Shown: positions 1 to 5,827 of the stretch, piece after piece
Layout: every line of letters begins with the position of its first letter
Position numbering within the stretch: the stretch's first letter is position 1
Origin: Deltaproteobacteria bacterium
GTDB taxonomy: Bacteria; Myxococcota; UBA796; SXON01
Reading direction: 5' to 3'
NCBI GenBank assembly: GCA_947483545.1
Contig: CANKNP010000176.1
Coordinates: 1-10,719, forward strand
Length of the DNA: 10,719 nucleotides
Program-made: the position numbers and the translations under genes
Notes under the pieces: model-generated
Told to the model about the DNA's origin: nothing
The model's input: only the letters and a program-made list of their open reading frames with translations
Databases searched by the model: none

Positions 1-78
1 GGCGGCGGGCCCGTCGAAGACGCCGGGCCCGCCGAAGACGCCGGGCCCGCCGCCTTCCACCTGGAACGGTGCGGGTAG
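1..78 (+). CDS. Possible C-terminal tail of an upstream gene (partial)
   Basis: Frame 1 is open from the window edge to a TAG at 76-78 and encodes a short low-complexity tail with a repeated Gly-Pro-Ala-Glu-Asp-Ala unit, ending in FHLERCG. The repeat is 18 bp, which would keep frame. The reading is only 25 codons, high GC makes open frames common, and the stop lies inside the dispersed element, so it could be chance. No family is recognisable. The missing upstream sequence would decide. Confidence 0.22.
   Translation, partial: GGGPVEDAGPAEDAGPAAFHLERCG
7..54. repeat. 18-bp tandem repeat, about 2.7 units
   Basis: The unit GGGCCCGCCGAAGACGCC occurs at 7-24 (one T for C change), 25-42 (exact) and partially at 43-54. 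Each unit contains the palindrome GGGCCC. Because 18 is a multiple of three it could be coding (a six-residue repeat on the plus strand), but it also abuts copy A of the dispersed element. The unit is too short and spacerless for a CRISPR array. Confidence 0.7.
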
Positions 79-156
79 GGGCCAGCCCGGCTCCATGTCA
101 AGTCATTCCAGGGCCTTGGGGCGGCCGTGTGTGCGTCGCGCCCGGCTGGCCCGCCG
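49..156 (+). repeat. Dispersed palindromic element, copy A
   Basis: Positions 73-156 match 5559-5644 at roughly 90% identity, with about seven substitutions and two one-base indels. The core is bounded by inverted arms: GGGCCAGCC at 79-87 pairs with GGCTGGCCC at 144-152, and one unpaired C separates a further 2-bp extension. An inner CAAG...CTTG pair lies between them. To its left, 49-72 is an imperfect hairpin (TTCCA-CC-TGGAA at its tip) whose two arms reappear in copy B in reverse-complement orientation. The element ends 4 bp from the dcd stop codon, so it sits in the dcd 3' end. It resembles REP/MITE-type intergenic repeats; no transposase is nearby. Confidence 0.82.
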
Positions 157-159
157 CTC

Positions 160-1263
160 CTAACGAAACTGCTTCGCCAGCTTCAAGCCCTGCATCTGAT
201 AGTTGCTCGCCAGCTCCCGCCCGTAGAGCACGTCTGGATCCGTGCGATTTTGCATCAGCTCGACGCGGAACAGGGGTTGGCCGTGCTCCAAGAGGAAAGG
301 CACATCCCGGGTTCGAATCTCCAGCACGAGCCGCGCGCCCTGGCCATCGACCCCCGGGTGCCCGAAGCCTGAGTCGATGAACCCCGCGTAGTGGGTGCGG
401 AGCTCCCCTTTCGTTGCGTCGAACGGCACGAGCTCGGCGCACAGGCCGGGCGGGATCGAGAGGCGCTCCCGTGTCGCGAAGATGTAGAACTGCTCGGGTT
501 CCAATACCACACCTTCATCGACGGGGTCCGCCGGGATCGGCGACCAGTACCGGTCCTTTTCGTAGTCTCTGCGGGCGAGGTCGATCGGCGGGCGGTGGAT
601 GCGCGCTTGATACCCGACGATGCCGTTGCCATCGCCATCGTGAAGATCCACCGACATTTGGACGCCTGGGGTGTCGTCGTCGGCGAGGGGCCCGGCCCGG
701 CCGTCGGACCAGCGGATCACGGGGGTCGTCGCCTGAACGTGGGCGAGCCCCTCGGCGTCCAGTCTGGGGCGCCCCTCCGCGAGCCGAAGCTGCCCGAGCG
801 TGTCGCCGCGGCGCACGAGGGTGTGAAAAGACTGCGGCGTGACCTCCAGATACAGACGACCGCGGTAGCCCGCAGGCACCAGATCGAAGGCATGGCCGTG
901 CTCGGTCAGCAATCGCACGAAGATGTCCAACCGCCCCGACGAGCTCTTCGGGTTCGCACGACCCCAAACGCCCGGCGGAAGCTCCAACGACTCCTCCACC
1001 TCGACCAGGTAGACGGTGTCGTGCTGAAAGAGCGTCGGGCGCTCGGTGTCCAGCGAGAGCTCGTTCAGCGCGAGGCGCTCCAACTTTCGCCGCACCCCGC
1101 TCGACCCCGGCAGGAAGCTGGAGAGCAGGGGCCAGGCGCGGGCGCCCAGCCGCAGATCGATCGAGCTGGGCTGAAGCTGTCCGGGTTGAACCGGGATCGT
1201 AGCGTGGATGTTACCGCGGACGACCATCTCGCGAAGGTCCTGGCTGACGAGGATGTGGTTCAC
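160..1263 (-). CDS. dcd: 2'-deoxycytidine 5'-triphosphate deaminase, two-domain form
   Basis: The 367-residue product matches the long, duplicated form of dCTP deaminase (family length about 360-370), twice the size of the E. coli-type enzyme. It should convert dCTP to dUTP plus ammonia, feeding dUTPase and dTMP synthesis in the cytoplasm. The first half holds PSSIDLRLG (32-40), the SSSGR motif (107-111) and the strand ending in Glu140 (GRLYLE). The second half repeats the pattern with GFIDSGFG (294-301) and ARLVLE ending in Glu315, followed by FLLEHGQPLFRVEL. Glu140 and Glu315 align with the catalytic glutamate region of Dcd; which half is active cannot be told here. The start is GTG at 1261-1263, chosen because the next Met (residue 13) would cut into the conserved N-terminus. 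A run of nine C precedes it and no Shine-Dalgarno is seen. Divergent from the helicase gene. Confidence 0.9.
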   Translation of the reverse strand: MNHILVSQDLREMVVRGNIHATIPVQPGQLQPSSIDLRLGARAWPLLSSFLPGSSGVRRKLERLALNELSLDTERPTLFQHDTVYLVEVEESLELPPGVWGRANPKSSSGRLDIFVRLLTEHGHAFDLVPAGYRGRLYLEVTPQSFHTLVRRGDTLGQLRLAEGRPRLDAEGLAHVQATTPVIRWSDGRAGPLADDDTPGVQMSVDLHDGDGNGIVGYQARIHRPPIDLARRDYEKDRYWSPIPADPVDEGVVLEPEQFYIFATRERLSIPPGLCAELVPFDATKGELRTHYAGFIDSGFGHPGVDGQGARLVLEIRTRDVPFLLEHGQPLFRVELMQNRTDPDVLYGRELASNYQMQGLKLAKQFR

Positions 1264-1344
1264 GGGGGGGGGCTATCCCGGTCGAAAAGCGCGTCGGGGT
1301 TTGCCCGGTGGACTCCGCCCCGGTGCGGTTATGATCCCCGTCCA
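1264..1344. promoter_or_regulatory. Divergent dcd / helicase intergenic region with a TATGAT -10
   Basis: These 81 bp separate two divergent start codons. On the plus strand TATGAT at 1330-1335 matches the sigma-70 -10 consensus at five of six positions. TGGACT at 1309-1314 is a weak -35 candidate with a short 15-bp spacer. Counting from the -10 puts transcription start near 1342, three bases before the helicase ATG at 1345, so the message would be nearly leaderless; no Shine-Dalgarno is present. The run of nine G at 1264-1272 lies directly against the dcd start. No convincing dcd promoter was found. Confidence 0.35.
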
Positions 1345-3540
1345 ATGTCCCGCTCCAGCGCGAACGCACCGACCGCGCTGGAATTGCTCCTCCGCCTCGT
1401 CAACAAGGACGCGGGCCTCCGCTTCACGCCAACCGAGGCCGCGGTGATGGCGCTGGCCCACCTCGGCCGATCGTCTGCGAACGCGACCGAGCTGAGCCGC
1501 GCCCTGGGTGCTGTCGGGTTCTCCGGGCTGGGCTCGTCAAACACGCTGCTGACGTCCTGCGTGCAGTCCGGATGGACCCGGATCAAGGGCGAGAAGCTCA
1601 GCGTCGTCGAGGGGGAGACGCCTGACAAGTTGATCGCCCGCATCGTCGCGCGCATCCGGAACCCACCTCTCGCCGCCCCGCCCAAGGGCAAGGCGGCTCC
1701 GAAGCCGAACGCTGCCGGAGCGAAGACGTCGGCTGTGAAATCTGCCGCTGGGGCTCGTCCCGGTGCTCGCTCTCCGCCCCTCCCCACGCCGCCGGTGTTC
1801 GCGCCGCTGGCACCGCCTCCCGTCATCTGGGAGCCGTTCGACGTGGCGGCGACCGCCCTGATCCTGGCGTCTGCGCAATCGCTCCCGCCCGCGCTCGTAC
1901 ACACCCTGGAGGCGCACGCGCTTGCGTCGGCGGACCACTTCGAGGAGCTGCTTTCGACGGGCTCGCTCCGGGGCGTCGAGGCCCACACCTACCAGACCGA
2001 GACCGTCCGTCGTGTACTTCGTCACTTTCGCGGCCGGGCGTTGCTCGCCGACGAGGTGGGGCTGGGCAAGACCATCGAGGCGATCATGGTGCTGCGCGAG
2101 TACCAGCTCCGCGGGATGGTCCGGCGAACGCTGATTCTCGTGCCACCCTCGTTGGTGGGCCAGTGGGAGTCGGAGCTTGTCGAGAAGGCGGGGCTGCAGC
2201 CGTTGGTGGCGGGTGACGTCGACGCCAACGGAGACTTCTGGCGGAGAGACGGGCTGATCCTGGCCTCCCAAGCCCTCGCACGGCTGCCGAGGCACGCAGC
2301 CGTCCTGGCGGAGCAGGCCTGGGACCTCGTCATCGTCGATGAGGCGCACCGCTTGAAGAACCGCACGACGCTGGCGTGGAAGCTCGTGGACGCGCTCAAG
2401 AGTCGCTTCCTGCTCATGTTGACGGCAACGCCTGTCGAGACCGATCTCGAGGAGCTGTACAACCTTGTCACTCTGCTTCGACCTGGGCAGTTGGCGACGC
2501 TTGCGGACTTTCGTCGGCGGTTCGTGGACCCAAAGGACCCCACGGCGGCCCGCGACCCACAGCGGCTCCGGGCCCTGCTCGCCGAGGTCATGGTTCGCAA
2601 CACCCGGGCAAACTCGGGGTTGATGCTACCCCCTCGCTACGTGACGACAGTGACGACGGAGCCGACCGAGGCCGAGGTGCGAATGTACCAGGCGGTCGTC
2701 GCGATGCTGCAGCGGAGCCGGACGCGAGACGCCGCGGACGCGCCGGTTGGAAAACGGATGGCGGATACGCTCATGTTCCAAGCCGGGTCGAGCCCGGCGG
2801 CAGTTCGCGAGTCCGTCCGCCGCCACCGGGCGGGCACGCATTCGGACGCCGTACGCGCCGACCTCGCCGAGATCGAGCGATGCGTATCGGCCGTTGCGGA
2901 GTCGTCGAAAGGCGCTGCGCTCCTTGACATCTTCCGGGCGCACCGTGAAAAAATCCTCGTCTTCACCCGCTTTCGCGAGACCCTCGCCTACGTACAGTCG
3001 CTGGCGCACAGCGCAGGCATCCCGGCGGCGGTCGTACACGGCGGCATCGATCGTGCCCACAAGGACGAGCAGTTCCGACGCTTTCGGGAGGATGTTCCCC
3101 TCCTGTTGTGTTCGGACGTAGGCAGTGAGGGGCACAACCTCCAGTTCTGCCACGTGCTCGTCAACTTCGACCTGCCCTGGAACCCGATGGTCATCGAGCA
3201 GCGCATTGGTCGCCTGCACCGCTACGGCCAGACCGAGCCCGTCCGGGTTTACAATCTGTGCGCAAAGGGCACGGCAGAAGAGCGGCTCCTCGATGTGCTC
3301 GATCGGCGCGTCCACCTTTTTGAGCTGGTCGTTGGCGAGATGGACATGGTCCTGGGCAACGTCGTTGAGCAGCAGGATCTGGAGGAGCGGGTGCTCTCGA
3401 TCTACGCCGCGTGCCGCGAGGAGGGGCAGATCGCCGCGGGCTTCGACGCGATCGCGGATGACCTCGCTCGGGCGCGCGGGCAGTATGAGAACGTGAAAAC
3501 GCTCGATCAAGCCTTGTTCGGCAAAGAGTTTGAGGCATGA
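1345..3540 (+). CDS. SNF2-family (RapA/YqhH-like) DEAD/DEAH helicase-translocase
   Basis: A 731-residue superfamily-2 ATPase. The motor has ADEVGLGKT (motif I, 235-243), an ILVPPSLVGQW strand (Ia), DEAH (332-335, followed by RLKN), LTATP (359-363), KILVFTRF (536-543), SDVGSEGHNLQ (590-600) and QRIGRLHRYGQ (619-629), so all ATPase and coupling motifs look intact. DEVGLGKT and the GRLHRYGQ form of motif VI place it with RapA/HepA- and B. subtilis YqhH-like proteins, which translocate on duplex DNA and remodel protein-DNA complexes; its own substrate is unknown. Residues 1 to about 95 are an unrecognised, winged-helix-like helical region, joined by an Ala/Pro/Lys-rich linker (about 105-160). The frame is open upstream to 391, but that stretch lies antisense to dcd; ATG 1345 follows a TATGAT promoter. 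It overlaps the next gene by ATGA, so the two are probably translationally coupled. Confidence 0.92.
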   Translation: MSRSSANAPTALELLLRLVNKDAGLRFTPTEAAVMALAHLGRSSANATELSRALGAVGFSGLGSSNTLLTSCVQSGWTRIKGEKLSVVEGETPDKLIARIVARIRNPPLAAPPKGKAAPKPNAAGAKTSAVKSAAGARPGARSPPLPTPPVFAPLAPPPVIWEPFDVAATALILASAQSLPPALVHTLEAHALASADHFEELLSTGSLRGVEAHTYQTETVRRVLRHFRGRALLADEVGLGKTIEAIMVLREYQLRGMVRRTLILVPPSLVGQWESELVEKAGLQPLVAGDVDANGDFWRRDGLILASQALARLPRHAAVLAEQAWDLVIVDEAHRLKNRTTLAWKLVDALKSRFLLMLTATPVETDLEELYNLVTLLRPGQLATLADFRRRFVDPKDPTAARDPQRLRALLAEVMVRNTRANSGLMLPPRYVTTVTTEPTEAEVRMYQAVVAMLQRSRTRDAADAPVGKRMADTLMFQAGSSPAAVRESVRRHRAGTHSDAVRADLAEIERCVSAVAESSKGAALLDIFRAHREKILVFTRFRETLAYVQSLAHSAGIPAAVVHGGIDRAHKDEQFRRFREDVPLLLCSDVGSEGHNLQFCHVLVNFDLPWNPMVIEQRIGRLHRYGQTEPVRVYNLCAKGTAEERLLDVLDRRVHLFELVVGEMDMVLGNVVEQQDLEERVLSIYAACREEGQIAAGFDAIADDLARARGQYENVKTLDQALFGKEFEA

Positions 3541-4589
3541 CCATACTCCCGGACCCGCTCGCGTTCTCGATGCGCGCGTTGGAGGCCCTCGGCGGCGTGG
3601 TCGAGGCGGGCGTCGGTCGCGGTGTGGCGCTCCTGCCGTCGAGCGTGGCGCGAGAGCTCGGTGTCGCGGAGGAGACCGCGATCAGCCCCTACGGGCAGGG
3701 CGGGACCGTGAATTGTGGGCTGGGCAGCCCGCTCCTCGAAGCTCTCATCGAACGGGGACGCCTCGCGACGCCGGTCGCTTCCGTTCGACTTGCTGGCAGG
3801 GCCGCGTCGGAGACGGCGTTGCGGTCGTTGGCGGCTGGCTATGCCATCCGCAACGGCGTGAGCACCGTCGCTGCGGTGACAACGGCGGAGACGTGGTACG
3901 CGCACTGCGCCCTTTCCTGGCGGATCGAGGCCGACGAGCGGCATGAGGGCGTGGTCTTCGACGTCGTGCAACCCGTAGATGGCGGGCGCCCGGACAAGGA
4001 CCTGTTCGGTGCCCGGTGCGTGCCCGTCGGCGGGGACGTTGATCCCGTGGCTGGGCCGACGTTGGACGCAGCGATCGCCTCCGCGTGGATCGGTCGCGTC
4101 GCGCGCCTGGCGGTGGCTGGCGCTGCGGCGCCCACTCTGGCCCTCGCGTCGCGCCGGCAAGAGCGCGACCACCAGCGCATCGCCACGTACTACGCCGCGT
4201 TGATCGCTGAGACACGCGCCCCACGGCGCAAGGTTGACCGCGCGGCGGTCGACGCCAAAGTCGGTCATCTGGTCGCCGAGCGCGACAAGCGCATCGCCGA
4301 CCTGGCCCACCGCTACGGAGCGCGGATCAGCGTGCGCCTTGCCGGGCTGCTCTGGGTCCGGGGTGCCGTGGGTGTCGTCACGCTCCACGCCCGCCGCCGC
4401 AAGGGCCAGCGCGACCTCGTGCTCCGGTTGCCGGCTGGCACGAGGACCTTTGAGCGCTTGCCCTGCGACGCCTGCGACGGTTGGCTCGACCGCCCGGCGC
4501 TCTGCGACGACCGCCTGCACCTGCTCTGCGAGCGCTGCGCGCCGGAGGCGACGGGGAGGCCGGAGTGCGGGGCGTGTCGGGTGTCATGA
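3537..4589 (+). CDS. Uncharacterised helicase-partner protein with C-terminal CxxC zinc-binding-type module
   Basis: 350 residues, no family I can name. Its ATG overlaps the helicase TGA (ATGA, 3537-3540), and GAGG sits only one base before the ATG, too close for normal initiation, so termination-reinitiation coupling is likely. Three parts are visible. Residues 1 to about 200 are mixed alpha/beta with no recognised motif. About 205-265 is a highly charged helical stretch (SRRQERDHQRIATYYAALI onward, then AVDAKVGHLVAERDKRIADL) that may form a coiled coil. Residues 310-347 carry three CxxC pairs (C310/C313, C331/C334, C344/C347) plus C323, as expected of a structural zinc site of ribbon or treble-clef type. 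There is no signal peptide or membrane segment. The gene order suggests a dedicated partner of the SNF2 motor, perhaps a DNA-, RNA- or protein-recognition subunit. That is inference; helicase-plus-unknown pairs such as B. subtilis yqhH/yqhG are only a loose parallel. Confidence 0.85.
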   Translation: MTILPDPLAFSMRALEALGGVVEAGVGRGVALLPSSVARELGVAEETAISPYGQGGTVNCGLGSPLLEALIERGRLATPVASVRLAGRAASETALRSLAAGYAIRNGVSTVAAVTTAETWYAHCALSWRIEADERHEGVVFDVVQPVDGGRPDKDLFGARCVPVGGDVDPVAGPTLDAAIASAWIGRVARLAVAGAAAPTLALASRRQERDHQRIATYYAALIAETRAPRRKVDRAAVDAKVGHLVAERDKRIADLAHRYGARISVRLAGLLWVRGAVGVVTLHARRRKGQRDLVLRLPAGTRTFERLPCDACDGWLDRPALCDDRLHLLCERCAPEATGRPECGACRVS

Positions 4590-5041
4590 ATGGATCCCTC
4601 ACCGGCTCCGAGTGGTCGGCCTCGCGCAAGCTGCCCATCTTCCCGGCGCGACCGCAGGGCTCCTGGTCAGGCAAAGGGCTGGGGTCCCCTGCTGAACGAC
4701 CCCCGCATCGACCGGTTGGATACGGTGTCTGGACCAGGTCCCCACAGGATCACGCGCCCTCAGCCGCGCCGTGATCTCCGCCGGAGGCGGGCCGCCCGGC
4801 AGCATTCCGATGGTCACGCATCGTCGCGGGCCGCGCGCCGGCGTGAACATCGCCGTGTAGTAGAGCCCGTTCGGGCGCTTCTGCCTCTGCACCGACCAGC
4901 ACATCGCGAGCTCCATCGAGCGCCTTCAGGGCGCCACGACAGGAGCGTGCCGGAACCCCGCTGGCGCGTCCAGCGAGGTGTTTGACGGATGTTTTAGAGT
5001 GTTTGAGAGGCGGGCCTGCGAAACTGTGCAGGTTGAAGGGG
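4590..5041. other. About 450 bp without a convincing intact gene
   Basis: Open frames here are short and Arg/Pro/Ala-rich, as expected from GC-rich non-coding DNA. The stretch contains the perfect palindrome GGACCAGGTCC (4733-4743), a possible recombinase remnant on the minus strand (listed separately) and, at 4980-5010, a patch clearly less GC-rich than its surroundings. Just downstream of tRNA-Arg on the minus strand, CCTGC at 5015-5019 pairs with GCAGG at 5028-5032; this could terminate the tRNA transcript, though it is short and lacks a U-tract. Confidence 0.5.
4746..4916 (-). pseudogene. Possible tyrosine-recombinase (phage integrase) N-terminal remnant
   Basis: The minus-strand frame starting at 4916 reads, over its first 55 or so residues, QRQKRPNGLYYTAMF, then RGPRRCVTIGMLPGG and a short Ala/Glu/Arg helix. 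This resembles the three-strand-plus-helix arm-binding domain at the N-terminus of tyrosine integrases (basic, NGxYY, basic Gly turn, TxG). After it the frame continues as low-complexity sequence with no catalytic Arg, His or Tyr region, so if real it is truncated. It lies about 125 bp beyond the 3' end of tRNA-Arg, and tRNA 3' ends are classical integrase targets. The similarity is short and judged by eye, so it may be coincidence. Confidence 0.22.
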
Positions 5042-5115
5042 TGCATCCTAAGAGGGTCGAACTCCTAACCTTCTGATCCGTAGTCAGATGCTCTATCCAA
5101 TTGAGCTAAGGATGC
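5042..5115 (-). tRNA. tRNA-Arg(ACG)
   Basis: The minus strand gives a 74-nt cloverleaf. The acceptor GCATCCT pairs with AGGATGC, the D arm has AGCTCAATTGGATAGAGC, the T arm has GAGTTCGACCCTC, and the discriminator is A. The anticodon loop CTACGGA gives ACG (plus-strand 5079-5081), decoding CGN arginine codons after A34-to-inosine editing. CCA is not encoded (the discriminator is followed by CCC). It is the last of three same-strand tRNAs and starts 25 nt after the encoded CCA of tRNA-Ser(GCU). Confidence 0.96.
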
Positions 5116-5140
5116 GTTTTTGCCGGGGTGAGCGGCTGGA

Positions 5141-5231
5141 TGGCGGAGACGGAGGGATTTGAACCCTCGGTACCCTTTTGGGGTACACTCGCTTAGCAAG
5201 CGAGCACCTTCGGCCACTCGGTCACGTCTCC
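5141..5231 (-). tRNA. tRNA-Ser(GCU), with encoded CCA
   Basis: A class-II cloverleaf on the minus strand. The acceptor GGAGACG pairs with CGTCTCC, the anticodon stem CTCGC/GCGAG encloses loop TTGCTAA (anticodon GCT, plus-strand 5195-5197), and the long variable arm has GTACCC pairing with GGGTAC, diagnostic of serine. The discriminator is the usual G. The three bases after it, 5143-5141, read CCA, so the 3' end is encoded, unlike in its two neighbours. It decodes AGU/AGC and is a substrate of the SerRS encoded upstream. Confidence 0.96.
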
Positions 5232-5282
5232 AAGATATCCGCTGCGCTGCCGCGGCGCAACCCGGCGAGCCGGGAAGGGCGG

Positions 5283-5369
5283 AGGAGGTGGTGAGATTCG
5301 AACTCACGGACCCCTCACAGGGTCTGCGGTTTTCAAGACCGCTGCCTTCAACCACTCGGCCACACCTCC
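5283..5369 (-). tRNA. tRNA-Ser(UGA)
   Basis: A class-II cloverleaf, first in the cluster. The acceptor GGAGGTG pairs with CACCTCC, the anticodon stem GCGGT/ACCGC encloses loop CTTGAAA (anticodon TGA, plus-strand 5333-5335), the long variable arm pairs GACCC with GGGTC, and the T arm is GTGAGTTCGAATCTCAC. It reads UCN serine codons. The base in the discriminator position is T rather than the G usual for tRNA-Ser, and CCG rather than CCA follows, so CCA must be added enzymatically. Confidence 0.95.
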
Positions 5370-5388
5370 GAAGGGGCGGGGCGCCCGG

Positions 5389-5417
5389 CATGTAGCCGCA
5401 CGCCGAACACCCGTCAA
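5389..5417 (-). promoter_or_regulatory. Sigma-70-type promoter of the tRNA cluster
   Basis: On the minus strand TTGACG (plus 5412-5417) is followed by an exact 17-bp spacer and TACATG (plus 5389-5394). The -35 matches consensus at five of six positions; the -10 is weak but keeps T1, A2 and A4. The next 19 bases to the 5' end of tRNA-Ser(UGA) are almost entirely G+C, the discriminator type linked to ppGpp/stringent control of stable RNA promoters. It probably drives all three tRNAs, since their gaps (51 and 25 nt) show no other promoter. Confidence 0.65.
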
Positions 5418-5531
5418 GGCGGTGCTATCGCGCAGGGATCGGGGTGGCGAGGAACTTCGCGGCGTGATCCCAGGTCCCTCCCGCCGATCCGTGCGCTTCG
5501 CGAACCTCGCGCCCGGATCGACGGTTCTTTT

Positions 5532-5644
5532 GCACCGTTCCAACCGGCGGAAGGCGGCGGGTACGGGCCAGCCCGGCTCCACGTCAAGTTATTCCAGGGA
5601 CTTGGGGCGGCCGTGTGCGCGCAGCGCCCGGGCTGGCCCCGCCG
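5532..5644 (+). repeat. Dispersed palindromic element, copy B
   Basis: The core at 5559-5644 aligns with 73-156. The outer arms are a perfect 12-bp inverted repeat, GGGCCAGCCCGG at 5565-5576 and CCGGGCTGGCCC at 5628-5639. Inside, CAAGT at 5585-5589 pairs with ACTTG at 5600-5604. To the left, 5532-5558 reads GCACCGTTCCA, six unmatched bases, then GGAAGGCGGC: these are exactly the two arms of the copy A side hairpin in reverse-complement orientation, while the following GGGTA junction and core keep the same orientation. This copy lies between serS and the tRNA cluster. Confidence 0.82.
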
Positions 5645-5827
5645 GGTGATCAGCGGCGTCCTGCGGCCCGGTCCTGCGGCCCCAGGATGGCCCCAAGCCG
5701 CCCAATCTACGCCGAGCGAGGCCGCACCGACGCGCAGGCACCCTTCGTTGTCGAGCACCACCACAGGCGCGCAGCCAGAGGCTCACGATTCACGGCGACG
5801 ACTCCAGGATGTGGGGGGTGAACGCGG

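Larger units (their letters stand above)
5370..5827. other. Non-coding gap between tRNA cluster and serS
   Basis: About 460 bp. It holds the tRNA promoter (5389-5417) and copy B of the dispersed element (5532-5644), both listed separately. A 13-bp tandem duplication of GTCCTGCGGCCC(G/C) lies at 5658-5683. A short hairpin, ACGGT...ACCGT, lies at about 5521-5538, just left of copy B. No open frame shows convincing protein character, and no U-tract terminator is seen after the serS stop. Confidence 0.6.

Noticed and set aside
7..54. CRISPR-like array
   Set aside because: Units are contiguous 18-mers without spacers and there are no cas genes.
391..1344. Plus-strand extension that would make the helicase 1,049 residues
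   Set aside because: It is antisense to the clearly conserved dcd gene, has no family resemblance, and a -10 element lies just before the ATG at 1345.
2626..3510. Minus-strand 294-codon frame inside the helicase
   Set aside because: Antisense to intact helicase motifs IV-VI; composition is that of a shadow frame.
1345..4589. DISARM or another named SNF2-containing defence locus
   Set aside because: No methyltransferase, PLD nuclease, DUF1998 protein or other hallmark gene is adjacent within the window.
5065..5582. Short minus-strand frames with AQLDRASDYGSEG and VAEWLKAAVLKTADP
   Set aside because: These are well-known artefact translations of tRNA genes, not proteins.
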